Origin: Mesocentrotus franciscanus
Lineage: Eukaryota; Echinodermata; Echinoidea; Camarodonta; Strongylocentrotidae
DNA: 64,000 nt
Direction of reading: 5' to 3'
Assembly: GCA_037976565.1 (NCBI GenBank)
Contig: CP137679.1
Location: 7,299,973-7,363,972, forward strand
This document shows, piece after piece, positions 1 through 12,860 of the stretch; positions within the stretch are counted from its first letter, which is position 1, and every line of letters begins with the position of its first letter. The translations under genes were made by a program, and so were the position numbers. The notes beneath the pieces were generated by a model. That model was not told the origin of the DNA, did no database searches, and saw nothing but the letters and a program-made list of their open reading frames with translations.

Positions 1-3000
1 TCTCTCACCCAGGGTCATTGTGACTCACCTGAACTTTGACCTTCTGCCTCAAGACCTACTGAAGGCCAAGGTTCGTTCTGTTTGGGACTTGTTCTTTTTT
101 TTTGTACGCCTACTCAGAATCGTGTCCGTGCAGTGGCTTAACACTTAATCAGGCCTTGGCTTCCAAAAGGCTAGAGGGGAAATTCAAAGTTTTGTTTTGC
201 ATGTTTTATATTGTTCAACAGATGGACAGGACTCCCTGCACCAAAGATTAGTTAGTCTGATCATATTAAGGGTTGTGGCGTCGTGTTGCTTTTGCCAATT
301 AGTCGCTTCTGGAAAATTCAGGCTTTAACTGCAAAATACCCCATCATGTTTAAGTGCAATGTTTTTATTAGACTAAGATTTAGCTACGTTCAGGATTAGG
401 CTCAAAAGCCAAGCATCCCGGGAGCTATGAAAACAAATTCTTATAAATGTCCATTTCCACATTCCATCCCCTCTCAGTATAAATGATTATCATCTTTTAT
501 CTGAAATTATCATATTTCTAGGTTGTTTACGTTGCCCGTAACCCCAAGGATATCATTGTGTCGTGGTTCAACTTCGTAGGGAAGAACCCCGCTCTACCTT
601 TAACCATGGACAAGGCAATCAAGAACCTGGTGTCTGGTGGTAATCAATTGCTCTTTAATACCTGTGGTACATGAGGAACTGACGTAGGCTTACATCACCT
701 AATGAAATATTTTTTGACGCACCACGATATCGTACAAGAAATTAATACGAATGAGAAGTGCGGACATTGCTTTGAATCAATTTGCAATGGGCATTTCAAC
801 TCATAAAAGGGAGGGGCATCGGCAAAGAAATATTAGGTTGTTAGGTGGAGGGTCCTCCTCCCCCCCCCTAGCCTCTTGTCGATGGCCCTGGCGCTGTTGA
901 AGTCCGTAAATTCTGGCGAGCGAAGCGAGCCAGATACGAGGCGCTTGCGCCGAGGGCCTCTTTACAAGTGATCTGAATTATATATTCATGAGACCCGATT
1001 TCCTACTGAATTATGCATGTATACGTGAATAATGTAACCACCGCAGCGATTGCCCAACACAGACCCGGCCAGTCTCACTGCTCTCACGGAGGAAATCCGC
1101 ACAGAGCGGTAGATATTACGTCATAGTAGCTCTCTCTGATTGGATGATTTTCACCGAACTTTAGTTGGGTCGGAATATTCGCCAAACAAGGAAAAACATA
1201 AGAAATTCAGATCACTTGTTAAGAGGCCCTCGGCGCAAGCGCCTCGTATCTGGCTCGCTTCGCTCGCCAGAATTTACGGACTCCAACACCGCCAGGGCCA
1301 TCGACAAGAGGCTACCCCGGAACAAAAGGGATAGCAAGTTTGCATATCAATTTCTAAAGGCTAGATAGTGTCATTTTTATTTAAATGTATTAAACGTGAC
1401 GTGTTATAAACGTTTCCTTAGGAACCATCTACCGATGCCCAGAACTACAGCATATAAGCCCATCAGCACATGTGATGTTTATATTAATACTAAACTAGTG
1501 GATAATGGATGGAGAAAATTTAACTTTCTTTGGTATCCTCCTTTGATGTATTCCATGACACTAGATAATTAATTTACCGCAGCAATTGAATATCTGTTAA
1601 ATGTTTGTTCATTTGTTGTTTTGTTTACTTGTTTACTTTCTCTACTAGAAATGCACTGGGGTCCTTGGCCAGAACATGTACGCCGATTCTGGGATCACAG
1701 AGACCATGAGAATGTAACCTTTGTTTTCTATGAGGATCTGAAGAAGGTATGGTTCATTTAAAATCTCAAGCCTATTGGCAGTTTAAGAAAAAAGTAATAA
1801 TAATAATAATAATAATAGGCATTTCTATATCGCCGTCTATCTAGAAATTCTATTCCGAGGCGCATTTATTATTACCCCGGCTTTAGCCTAGCTGCCATTA
1901 CAGCGCTCCAGCATTTCAAGGAATTCATTCCTGTCAGTAGTAGGTTTGATAATCATTATCATAAACACAACAAAAATCGCTTTCGTGTGTAGTTCGTATG
2001 AGATTCGAGTGTCTGTCTCTAACCCTCTCTCTTTCTCTCTGTTACCAACCATGCACTCAATTCCCATGTAAATTTCTCGTTGCAAAACTATTGAAGTGTT
2101 GTTATCTTTCATCTTAAGTATGGAAATGCAGTACCTCCATTTGGTCTCGTCGTTAAGTTTGTCCGAGAACATTCGTCTTTCAATGCCCCCGTGTATACAC
2201 AATGAAATGGATATCAATTGGAAGTCATATCAAATTAATGAACCACTATATCACAGTTCTCCCTTTCAGACCAGATACATGGGGTCAGGGAGCACAATTA
2301 TTATCAATAACTGTTTTGTCCAAGCTGTTTATCCATACGATCGTTGTTACATTACGTACGCCTTAACAAATACGAACTTATGAATATACTAAAACTAGCT
2401 TAGTAATGATCAAAAGCTAAGTTTCATTATGCAGGAATTATTTTTCTTCTCAGGAACCGGCAAAGTACATTCAGAAAATCGCATCTGGTATCGGTCGCCC
2501 TCTATCGGAGGAAGTCCTACGTCGCGTTGTTAAATTCAGCCATATTGACGCACAGAAAGAAACATTCAAGAAAATGGCGGACAGCGGGAAAGGAAACCTA
2601 GTGAAAGCAGCCGGCGAGTACTCCTTTATTAATAAAGGTAAAGATATTGTTTTAGGCCTAATGTAGAAATGATGGTTATCTCCGTTTGAGTACAATCCAT
2701 ATAAAATTCGACTACGCACGCACACCAACGCACATCGATTTACGCACACACACGCACGCACAAAAATGTTACAAGGAAAGCACGTTGAGTAGTATCTGTG
2801 CACAATAAAGGTATACGGGGCGCCTGAACATTTCTTAACAAGCTCTTAACTATTTGTATTTTGTATCTATATTTGTTTTTATTCGGACATTCAGTAGAAA
2901 CCAAACATTTCTGGAGATGCAGCAAAAGGTTTGAAAAACCCGTACAAGGTTGCATCCCCGATTAGAAATGATAACAGTGAACCTGTAAACAAAGATAACG

Positions 3001-3995
3001 AGATACATGATCAAAAAACGAGATTAGAAACAAAGACATACATCCATTAAAATAGTTAAGAAAGTAAAATATGAAATATGAATAAAAACACACAATACAA
3101 TTTTAGAGCATGTAAATGTTAAACTGGTGAGAACAACATTTAAAAAATATATATATTAATGTGCTGAGTATTAAATTGCACGAAGGTGTCGTTTTCAGAT
3201 CAAGACATTTCACAATTGATTTTTTAATCTAAAGTGTGTCAGTGGTGATTCTACCAAGAATTTACGAGTTAGAATGAATATTGAATTGCACTAAGGTGTC
3301 ATTAGATAGTAATTTATTTCAGACGGATGATGAGTGGATGAATGGATAGCTGACTATATGAATACAATATGCGAGAAAATATTATAGTATTAATTAAACA
3401 GAAGGCATTATGTACCTACTTATATCACTATATTATAATTTATGAAGATGGATCTGTTTTGAGGTTTTGAAAGCTTAAATAGATTCAGTAACTTCAATTC
3501 TTGATAAAAAACATTTACATCTGTACTGTCTGTAGTACCTCTTTTATAGAGACAAAGTCACAGTAACAAATACAATTTTAAAAATATGTGAAGAAACCTA
3601 AAGGGCATGTTATGCAATGTTTATAGATCTTGTGAGAATGGATATATCTTAAATCAATCTTTAATATTTGTTGCATATCTTTTTCCTTCTTGTAATTCAA
3701 AAATGTTTTGACTACATGTTCAAGACATTTCACAAATGATTTATCAATCTAAAATGTGTAAGTGGTGATTCTGCCAAGAAATCATGAGTTAGAATGAGTT
3801 CAATAGCACAGTTTGTCAAGAAATATTTTACACTGACGCCATTCCACACGCTCTCTTTGTAACATTTGAAAAATGATAATTTGACTTAAATCCCTGTAAA
3901 ATTCAGAGCTTAAAAATTTCATTGAGGATGGTAAAATGTTAAAATATTGCAATTTAAAATCTCGTTGCATATCTGTTTTAGACATCCCGTATATA

Positions 3996-4041
<46 letters not shown>

Positions 4042-5467
4042 CATGTATATATATGGATATCTATTTATTTATATTGATGTCTTTTATTAGGATCATCTGG
4101 AAGAAAAATAAGAAAATACATTTTAATACACAAAGACATTTAGTGAAATATAGGCTTACTGTCATAAACATCCAGTCACACCGACGCTTCTAATTTTCAG
4201 AGAAGCAATAACAATGTAGTTTAGAAAATATTTAATGTATGTATAATCAATTATTTATTATCTATGTCCAATCCATGTTCAATGATGTGTAGACTACTGG
4301 GGCCCCACAATTGCGCTATTAAAGGAGAACTAACCCCAAAGAATAACTTTAGTTGTTCTGAGAGATTTATTGCATTCTTGCCCGTCAATCTACAAGATTC
4401 CCCACCAAATTGTATGAGAAAGGCATAAAGCAAGAATAAAGTACAGTTTCTCAGCAAGACATGGGCATCGCCATTTTCTTGATTGCATGACGTACTATGC
4501 GGAGTCGTTTATCAACTAGATGTATTCAAATGTATGGATGCTTCCTTCTCAGGTGTTTGTGGTGTTGATGCATTTCATTCACCTGCTATTATCCTTTGTA
4601 CTCCTATTGCCTGAACGCAAATTGCATAAATAAGTTGGTGCTGTTCTGGGGTGAAAGTTTCGCATAAATGAAATAGATTTTTCAACCGCTATATTTTAGT
4701 ATTTTTTAAATGAATGAGTTACAATTGTTAATACCCTATTATATATTTTTCACCAAATGTAATATTTACCTTCTCGGCTATGATTGTCGCTCATTGAAAA
4801 GTAAAGTTTTTGTTATTGAATTAAAAGTCTTTCCAATTAAACTTGGTGCATGATATATGTAAAACTCCGGCTGGTACGTCACATTTTCAAGAAAATGGCT
4901 GGGCCCATGTCATGCTAAAACGCATTACATCATGCCAAGAAATCTTCATTTATATATCTCTTGTACACGTTCGTAATATTTATTGTTTTTCAGAATACCT
5001 ACAATTATTCTTTGGGTTAGTTCTCCTTTAATCTGTGATTTCATTAATGTAAAGGGATTAATGGCGCACAGTAATCATTTCAAAGATGTATTGCAGACAG
5101 ACCATGGTAATTTCGTGTTGTTTTGTTTGTTTTTTAAGTGTTTTTTTTGTAGATTGTTAGTTCATTATTTGGGTTTTCTTTAGCCCAACCATTCCATTCT
5201 GGGGCCTGGGGCAGTGTGCATGAATAAAATGTATACAAACAAATGGACAATATCTATTTCAATTAAGCAATATACTTCAATCCTTGATAGAATTGTCTAA
5301 TGAAATGATAATAACATATTGTTTTATGTTCTATTATTTACATTTATTCAAATACAGGAATAAGTGGTCGCTGGAAAACCCACTTCACCGTGGCACAGAA
5401 CGAAGCCTTCGATGAATGGTATAACAACAAGATGGCGGACACCGATCTCAAGTTTGCATTTGAGTAA
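1..5467 (+). CDS. Cytosolic sulfotransferase (SULT family), 3' five exons
   Basis: Transfers sulfate from PAPS to small hydroxyl or amine acceptors in the cytosol. Exons read as 1-70 (codons start at base 2), 522-639, 1649-1746, 2454-2637 and 5358-5467 (stop TAA 5465-5467). All junctions are GT/AG and phases agree (0, 1, 0, 1), giving 192 C-terminal residues; the N-terminal part and the first PAPS loop lie off the left edge. Exon 2 begins VVYVARNPKDIIVSWFNF, the 3'-phosphate binding segment (Arg then Ser). Exon 3 has NVTFVFYEDLKK, a family hallmark. The C-terminal PAPS motif, usually RKGxxGDWKNxFT, is NKGISGRWKTHFT and is split across exons 4 and 5; Arg replaces the usual Asp and Thr the usual Asn. 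KTHFTVAQNE fits the KxxxTVxxxE dimer motif. Family call is secure; substrate and subfamily cannot be told. Confidence 0.93.
869..1314. mobile_element. Foldback element in sulfotransferase intron 2
   Basis: Two inverted arms of about 110 bases (869-978 and 1205-1314) enclose about 226 bases. Arms start TAGCCTCTTGTCGATGGCCC and include GGCGAGCGAAGCGAGCC. No target duplication is visible and no transposase is encoded. Short open frames over the right arm are by-products. Confidence 0.8.
3995..4035. repeat. (TA)n microsatellite
   Basis: About 20 TA dinucleotides in intron 4 of the sulfotransferase, in copy A only. A shorter (TAA)n run lies at 1794-1818. Confidence 0.9.
4319..5031. mobile_element. 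TTAA-flanked non-autonomous DNA transposon
   Basis: TTAA at 4319-4322 and 5028-5031 bracket inverted ends: AGGAGAACTAACCCC at left and GGGTTAGTTCTCCT at right, continuing for about 24 bases with one indel. TTAA duplications with AGG-starting ends fit Kolobok-like or piggyBac-like superfamilies; no transposase is present. Sequence like its left part recurs just after both sulfotransferase terminal exons (about 5521-5690 and 7541-7712), so an older relative lies in the 3' flank. Confidence 0.75.
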
Positions 5468-6104
5468 CCCAAACACGCTCAAATCTGTTTCGAAGACATC
5501 AATGAATCATTTCTATATTAAAAGAATAACTTTACTTAATCTGAGAGGTTTATTGTATATTTGCCAATTAATATACGACATTCCCCACCAAAATGTATGA
5601 GAGAGGTATAAAGCAAGAATAATGTACAGTTTCTCAGCACGACATAGGCATCACCATTTTCTTTATGCGTTAGGTTTCCTTTGATTGCATCACCCCCTGA
5701 TTACATAAGTCAATCTCTATAAGTGCTCGTTGTACACGAACCGTCATTTCAAATGCATTGTTACCGATACTTTACCAACCGGTGAAGGTAATAGAAGTTC
5801 AACCCACTGTTTGAAATGTTCATTTTGCAATGATATTGTGTACGAAGTGACCCTCATATTTTTTATTGAAGTTCACACCAGTTAATGACGTAGTCGTACG
5901 TCCTGAAAGGACGCCTTGTGTGCAACGGGTTTTAGTGCACTGATGTTTGATAACTCTGGACTTGATTCAGTTTCGACCTCATGATTGACTTAGAAGTTAG
6001 AAATACATTAGATTTTGATCAATCTATGGTAAACTCTTAAAAATATCTTTGCAAGAGTATTTGTTTGTAGTAGTATACGTGTATGTTATAACTGTGCCCC
6101 CAAT

Positions 6105-6110
6105 AATAAA
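6105..6110 (+). terminator. Candidate poly(A) signal, sulfotransferase
   Basis: AATAAA lies about 640 bases past the stop codon of the copy A terminal exon. The matching stretch in copy B has been replaced by an insertion, so the two terminal exons would use different ends. Only the hexamer supports this. Confidence 0.3.
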
Positions 6111-7381
6111 GTACGTAAAAAGTGATACTATAGAGAGATAGAGATTAAAAGAAAAAGGGAACGTGGATTGTTGGAAGATTACATCACTTAATTTGAAGAC
6201 TCTTGCGTTTCACCTATTTGAGCCACATAGCTACAGAACAATCCATATATAATTCGACTACGCACGCACACCAACGCACACGAATTTACGCACACACACG
6301 CAAACAAATGTTACAAGGAATGCACGTTGGGTAGTATCAGTGCACAATACGCGTATACGGGGCGCCTGACCATTTCTTATCAAGCTCTAAAAGTATTTGT
6401 ATTTTGTATCTATATTTGTATTTAATCGGACATTCAGTAAAAGCCAAACATTTCTGGAGATGCAGCAAAAGGTTTGAAAAACCCGTACAAGGCTGCATCC
6501 CCGATTAGAAATGATAACAGTTAACCCGTAATATAAAGCAAGATACATGATCAAAAAAGAGATTAGAAGCAAAGACATACATTCATTAAAATAGTTCACT
6601 TAGTAAAATATGAAATATGAATGAAAACACACAATACAATGTTATAGCATGTAAACGTTAAACTGGTGAGAACAACATTTTTTATAAATAATATTAATAT
6701 GCTTAGTATTAAATTGCACAAAGGTGCGATTATTACATAGTAATTTATTTTAGACAGATGATGAGTAGATGAATGGATAGCTGACTATATGAATACAATA
6801 TACGACAAAAAATAATAGTATTATTTAAACAAAAGGCATTATAAAATTACTTATTTCAATATATTATAATTCATGAAGAAGGATCTGTTTTGAGGTTTTG
6901 AAAGCTTAGATAGATTCAGTAACTTCAATTCTTGATAAAAACAAGGGGTTAAGAATAAAAATTAGTATCATTTGCATCTGTAATGTCTGTAGTACCTCTT
7001 TTATATAGAGACAATGTCACAGTAACAAAGACAATTTAAAAAATATGTGAACAAACCTAAAGGGCATGTTATGCAATGTTAATAGATCTTCTGAGAATGG
7101 ATATATCATAAATCAATCTTTAATATTTGTTGCATATCTTTTTCCTTCTTGTACTTCAAAAATGTTTTGACTACATGTTCAAGACATTTCACAAATGATT
7201 TATCAATCTAAAATGTATCAGTGGTGATTCTATCAAGAAATTATGAGTAAGAATGAGTTCAAAAGCACAATTTGTCAAGAAATATTTTACACTGATGCCA
7301 TTCCACACGCTTTCTTTGTAACATTTGAAGATGATACATTTTTACAAAAATAATAATAATTTGACATTTATTCAAATACAG

Positions 7382-7491
7382 GAATAAGTGGTCGCTGGAA
7401 AACCCACTTCACCGTGGCACAGAACGAAGCCTTCGATGAATGGTATAACAACAAGATGGCGGACACCGATCTCAAGTTTGCATTTGAGTAA
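7382..7491 (+). CDS. Duplicated terminal sulfotransferase exon
   Basis: This 110-bp exon is identical, base for base, to the sulfotransferase last exon at 5358-5467: same acceptor context (ATTCAAATACAG), same phase, same TAA stop at 7489-7491. No copies of the four upstream coding exons lie between the two, so alone it encodes only the C-terminal 36 residues. It could act as an alternative last exon giving the same protein with a different 3'UTR, or be a duplication relic. The coding identity stands out because the sequence on both sides has diverged by substitutions and indels. Confidence 0.75.
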
Positions 7492-8098
7492 CCGAAACAC
7501 GCTCAAATCTGTTTCGTAGATATCAATGAATCATTTTTATTTTAAAGAATAACTTTACTTAATCTGAGAGATTTATTGTATATTTGCCAATTAATATATG
7601 AGATTCCCCACCAAAATGTATGAGAGAGGTATAAAGCAAGAATAACGTACAGTTTCTCAGCACGACATAGGCATCACCATTTTCTTTATACGTGAGGTTT
7701 CCTTTGATTACATAATTCATTCTCTATTTAAAGTGCCCGTTGTAAACGAACCGTCATTTCGACTGCATTGTTACCGTTACTTTACCAATCAGTGAAGGCA
7801 ATACACTAGAAGTTCAACCCACTGTTTGAAAGGTTCATTTTGCAATGATATTGTGTACGAAGTCACCCGCATATTCTTCATTAAAGTTCACACCAGTTGA
7901 TGACGTAGTCGTACGTCAGGAAAGGACCCCCTGTGTGCAACGGGTTTTAGTGCACTGATGTTTGATAACTCTGGACTTGATTCAGTTTCGACTTTATGAT
8001 TGCCTTACAAGTTAGAAATACATTAGATTTTGTTCAATCTATGGTAAACTCTTTAAAATATCTTTGCAAGAGTATTTTTGTAGTAGTATAAGTGTATG

Positions 8099-8627
8099 TA
8101 ATTTTTTTTTTTACATTGCTTGACTAAACTGAATCAACTCAATTCTCGTTCATCATAAATTGAACTCTCTTTCCTTTTTTCTCTTTCTCTCGTCCCTCAA
8201 CTTTCTTTTGACTGTTGTTCCCCTTCGATCTCTCTCTCTTTCAAATTTTATCTCTCTTTATCCTTTCCTTCTCTCTTCCACTATTTCACTTTATATTTTT
8301 TTTTCTCTCAATTTACTGGCAAAGTGAAATTCACCATGGATTTCCTGAAATATTTAGTAAGCTTATCCTTCACATTGAATATATCAAGTATCAATTTTAA
8401 TCGATATCATTATAGTGTAGTATTTATATTAATATACCATTTTATAAATTACAATCGTTTTTTTTGTGTGTGATGTTTTTCCTACTGTAACTTATTACTG
8501 AATTTTAAATCCACTGTTTTTTAATACATTTTTATATGATACAATGTGAACCAGGTACTATTAGTCTTCGGAATTTTTATTTGGTATATTTTTAATAAAA
8601 CCGAAATTGAATTGAATTGAATTGAAT
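8099..8627 (+). mobile_element. LINE/SINE 3'-tail insertion in copy B
   Basis: Inserted relative to duplication copy A. It ends in AATAAAACCGAAATTG followed by a short GAATT-type tandem tail (about 8605-8627), the usual shape of a non-LTR retroelement 3' end. The interior (8160-8310) is pyrimidine-rich and has no credible coding frame. About 45 bases of the pre-insertion sequence are missing. Confidence 0.6.
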
Positions 8628-8851
8628 AGAGAGATAGAGATTAAAAGGAAAATGGAACGTGGATTATTGGAAGATTACATCACTCAATTTGAAGACTCTT
8701 GCGTTTCACCTATTTGAGCCACATAGCTAAAGCCAAGTGTCTCCTCCCTGTCCCATAATTATGACCGGACTCGCGCAACGTCCCCTTGTTGGTTAGTGTG
8801 TTCGTTGGTTGAGGTATGTTTGTGCTTTGGTAATAAGTCTAAAATCCGTTA

Positions 8852-9122
8852 TTAAAGGAAAGTGATACCTTCATAAGAGACTACCCTAGAAAAAACAGAC
8901 AAATTAAAGAAGCATACCTGTGAACATTTTTAATTAATTTGGACAGAAAATGAGAAGTTTGTTATTTTTATAAGTTACAGTCATTATAGGTAAAGGCTCT
9001 TTAAAACATTCATAACTTTCTTTTTATTTGTCCGATTTATTGTAAACTTTCGCCATTCTGTTCCTTTATTTTTTCTGCTTTCATTCAAATGAACTTATTA
9101 CAAGGGTTGGATTGTCCTTTAA
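8852..9122. mobile_element. TTAA-flanked element, 271 bp
   Basis: TTAA at 8852-8855 and 9119-9122; ends AGGAAAGTGATACC and GGGTTGGATTGTCCT. Its right 50 bases resemble the right end of the element at 59287-59748 (shared TTTTTCTGCTTT, then GGTTG and TCCTTTAA), so both belong to one superfamily. Confidence 0.65.
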
Positions 9123-9648
9123 TTTATCCGGTGTTACTTTGACAGCTTTTGTATGTAACTATGATTTATTTTCGTTGACCATGTTCCTTTAGGAAAGTAA
9201 TAGATAATAACAATAAATTATTTCAAAGGAAATCAGATTTTTTGAAAGCTTTGGTAAATGGGTCTAGGAATTTCGATAAATCCAGATTAAGTGAAGCAAT
9301 TTTATGTGCATTTACTGGTAAATTGTTACTGTTTTCCTATACTAGTGTACTTCGGAAAAACTATGTGTCTCTGACAATATCTTGCATCTAACATGATTTA
9401 TTTAAGAAACCTTTGCCAATTAATTACTAAATGCCTATTTTCATGTCATTCCAAGCGCCAATTCTCTCTAATTCTTTCTCTTTCTCTCTCTCTTTATACT
9501 GTACATAATCATTCTCACGTATTAATTGGTTCATCTGTCATAATCATATAGTACAATCACATCCACAATTTAATCAAAGAAATCTACACAAAAATATATG
9601 CAGGGAAAATTTTATTACTAACAAAAAAAAACAAATAATAACTGTACA
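9123..9648. other. No gene seen
   Basis: AT-rich sequence without coding character, apart from a short (TC)n run near 9470-9500. Confidence 0.6.
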
Positions 9649-9961
9649 CAAATATTCATTATTTACAAACATAAGTACATCAGTCCAAATAATGAAATAC
9701 ATATACGATTCATATTCAATTGATTCCACTTGTGTAAGCCAATAGCAATACCATGTCATGAAAACCGGAATTTGTTATCCCCTTTTGACCAAATGCCCAA
9801 ATCTGGACATTTTCATATATTTACAAATATAAATAAATAAGTACAAATAATGAAAAACATATGGCTATACATATACAATCGATTCCAATTGAGTAAGCCA
9901 ATAACAATACCATGTCATGAAACCGGACATTTTTATCCCCTTTGACCAAATGCCCAAATCT
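9649..9961. repeat. Direct tandem duplication, about 150 bp unit
   Basis: 9649-9804 and 9813-9961 are diverged direct copies sharing CAATACCATGTCATGAAA and TTGACCAAATGCCCAAATC. A pyrimidine-rich stretch (9962-10190) follows and makes spurious Pro/Ser/Leu frames. Confidence 0.8.
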
Positions 9962-10534
9962 TCTTTCCCATCCTCTCTGTCTCATGCTCTTCCCCAATCC
10001 ATTCCTCCATCGCTATCCTCTCTTCCTCTCGTATCCATCCTTAAATTCCACCCTCTCATTCCCATCCTCTCTTCCGCCCCCACTCCTCATCCTCTTTCCC
10101 TCAATATATTTTATTCTCTTCCCATTGTCACATCTTCTCTTCTCTGTCTTCTATTCTCTATCCTCTCCCCATTCTATAGTTTGTGTGTTTGTTCGGCTTC
10201 TTAGTGGTATTACTGTGTGAATAGATCGACGATGGGAAACACGCGGGGACCAACACCCAAATAGGTTGCTGGCGCAATTAAATCATATCCGTATGCTTGA
10301 ATATTACAGCCCCTGTGTAGAGGTTGAGAAAATCTGGAAAATTGTTGTTATCTCGTTGTCTCAATGAATGATTAAATATGTATTTGAAGTGGTCCATATC
10401 AGAGTATTGCTATGATTCCATTTGAATGATTAAAAACAAAACAATGGCAGGTCTTGTATGACAATACAGCATGGTAAAGAAAAGCTGAGTTGAAAGGGTC
10501 CCCATCATGCCCCGAATGACCTTTCATTAAGACA

Positions 10535-10765
10535 ATTGTCTTGATGGGCTGTATGCATAAAACAAGAAGCATGTTCTTGTGTTAGCTTTTTGCTTGAATC
10601 CGTATGCATTCAAATAAGCAATTGCTTGCTAGCAAAAGTTTTTGCTAGGAAGCACAAGCAATTGCTTAAAGATCAGGCAATTGCTTAAAAAGGTATGCAT
10701 AAAACGAATCTTTTGCTTTTTCTTATAGGCATTTGCTTACGTTTTTATTCAAGCCCCGTCATACC
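10535..10765. mobile_element. Palindrome-rich MITE-like element
   Basis: The stretch is dense in the self-complementary word AAGCAATTGCTT and its variants. TATGCATAAAAC occurs near both ends. Many internal inverted pairs suggest a foldback-type repeat; exact termini are unclear. Confidence 0.5.
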
Positions 10766-11892
10766 AACTTGAGCTCTTGCTAAATCAGGACGTTCGCATT
10801 TAAGCATAATGTTAAAGCTCGTAAGAGAAAAATCAAAGTTGTACGGGAGTAGAATAAATCGAGAAGAAATCGATGATAAGAAAACTTTGAGTATTTATCA
10901 AAAAGATTCATACCGGAACATATTGATAAACAGGCAGGATGTCGGTGTTCACCTTTTTTCTAGTGCGGATTCCAAAGTAAATTTTGATGCTGAAAAAGAT
11001 GACACCGACTGATTTTTGGATAAAATGTGCCCAAATCTTATGTTTAAGGGGCCCACCATTGTTGTTTTTTGCATTTCAGAACAAATATTTGGCTAAAAAA
11101 TACTCGTTTGGTATAGAAAACCCAGAATACACACAGAAGACCACAGGGACCCGGTAGTTGCTCCAAAAGGGCCCAAAGGATCAGTTACACTAGACAGTCG
11201 AGAGGACTGCTTTAAACTATTTTTCGAAAAACAGGAAATCTCTTTTTTTGTATCAAAATACAATGATTCATTGTGAGTATCAGGCTTTGATAGCTAAACA
11301 TGTCTCGGGTACCCAAAATGCTATTATAAGGGCCCAAATTTAACATAAGTGATTCAAGAGCATAAAACTATAGTTGGATGATATATTTTCTTTCTAAAGA
11401 CATTTGTGATACAAGTAAAGAAATATACCAAAGGTACTTGTTAATTCAACCAATATAATATCATTCAAGGGCTCCTGATGGACCCCAGGAGCCCTGAAGC
11501 TATTTATCACGGCCACATACATGTAGAAAACTCGTGAAAAATAATGTATTTTACTGCGACAACGATCATTGAATATTGTAAAATCGCATATGCTTCAAAT
11601 ATGTTCATTTGAACCAAATTCATGACCCCATACCAAAACTTAGGCAGAACACCCCATACCATACCTTTAAATATTCAAACAAATGCTATGTGATGGGGTA
11701 AACCCATTGATGATGGTAATGCATGATAAATTATACACCGCGGGCACCTACACCTTCCATCACAATGCTTAAGGTCTATTTTCATGATTGCATCGTAATT
11801 ATGGGCCCTCCGCCCACCAAAGGGCTCATTGTCTTGTTTGAATAATGTAGTGATCATTAACAATAATGCACGTTTTATTGATCACATTATAA
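10766..11892. other. No recognised gene
   Basis: A 67-codon frame at 10809-11012 (+), lysine- and aspartate-rich with a clean stop, matches nothing I recognise and has no flanking splice or promoter support. The rest is AT-rich and non-coding. Confidence 0.5.
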
Positions 11893-12597
11893 AGAGGTAT
11901 GTCCTGGGACAGGGTGTAGAAGCGCCGCCATCCATCACCATTGATGACTACAAGCTGGAAGCTGTGAACCAGTTCACGTACCTTGGATCAACCGTTTGCA
12001 GCAACCTCTCCCTGGACGCAGAGCTCAACAAGAGAGTATGAAAGGCAGCAACAACACTCGCTCGCCTCACCAAACGAGTGTGGGAAACACCAAACTCTTT
12101 GTCAAGACAAAGATAGCAGTGTACAATGCCTGTGCGTCCTCAGCACACTGTTGTCGACGTGGACGACCTATGCCAAACAAGAGAAGAGACTGAACGCCTT
12201 CCATTTGAGGTGTATCCGCCGCATACTTGGCATCTCATGGAAGGACAAAGTGCCGAACACCGAAGTCCTATCTCGTGCTTGCCTTCCAAGCATGTTCACA
12301 CTCCTCAGGCAACGAAGACTTCGCTGGCTCAGCCATGTCCAGCGTATGGAGGATGGCAGAATCCCCAAAGACATCCTCTATGGACAACTGGCAACGGGCA
12401 AGAGAGACACTGGTCGCCCTCAGTTGCTCTTCAGAGATGTGGTCAAGAGGGACTTGAAGGCTCTGAAGATCAACACAGAGCATTGGGAGGAACTCGCCAG
12501 CGACCGCTCGAGCTGGAGAAGTACCCTGACTGTGCGTCTGCAGGTAGGGGAAGACCAACTGAAGAGTGCTACTCACACAGCACAGAGACGATTGTGA
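11893..12597 (+). pseudogene. Dead non-LTR retrotransposon, reverse-transcriptase C-terminus
   Basis: The 3' end of an endonuclease/reverse-transcriptase LINE, 5'-truncated. Conserved blocks appear in order but in three frames: VNQFTYLGST (about 11970-11995), then TKIAVYNAC (about 12108-12134), then TTYAKQEKRLNAFHLRCIRR onward to TGA at 12595-12597, including RRLRWLSHVQRM and GRPQLLFRDVVKRDLKAL. An in-frame TGA follows LNKRV, and at least two frameshifts are needed, so it is inactive. The polymerase core with its catalytic Asp pair is absent. The inverted-repeat element at 12597 starts exactly at the stop codon. Confidence 0.85.
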
Positions 12598-12860
12598 AGC
12601 TGCTAAAGTGTAACTTCACGCTATAGCGTAACCTAACGCCTAAGTAACTGAAAAAAGGTTCACTTCAGCGGATACGCTATACACACTGATACACAACTGT
12701 TATTGAGGAGCACACGCTAACCGTAATTTGTAGGGCAACACCCGCGAACCATATAGTGGCTCTGAAGGGCCATCGCGAATCACAAACTTTGAAGTGAAAT
12801 TCGTGATGATAATATGCGACAAATCGCATATTTTGTCGCGAATTTTTGATTAATTTAGTT

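Larger units (their letters stand above)
2691..8730 (+). repeat. Tandem segmental duplication of the sulfotransferase 3' end
   Basis: Copy A spans about 2691-6236 and copy B about 6238-8730, in direct order. Both begin with ACAATCCATATA and a CA-rich tract, run through intron sequence and the last exon, and end with the shared phrase CACCTATTTGAGCCACATAG. Copy A has about 1.45 kb of intron (about 3875-5340) that copy B lacks, including a TTAA element. Copy B has a roughly 0.53-kb LINE/SINE-tail insertion that copy A lacks. Boundaries were read by eye to about 10 bases. Confidence 0.85.

Noticed and set aside
10809..11012. 67-codon plus-strand frame
   Set aside because: Clean but short, no family resemblance and no neighbouring exon or promoter signals; left unannotated as a gene.
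12126..12626. Alternative frames over the LINE tail, both strands
   Set aside because: The recognisable reverse-transcriptase C-terminal motifs lie in another frame; these are shadows.
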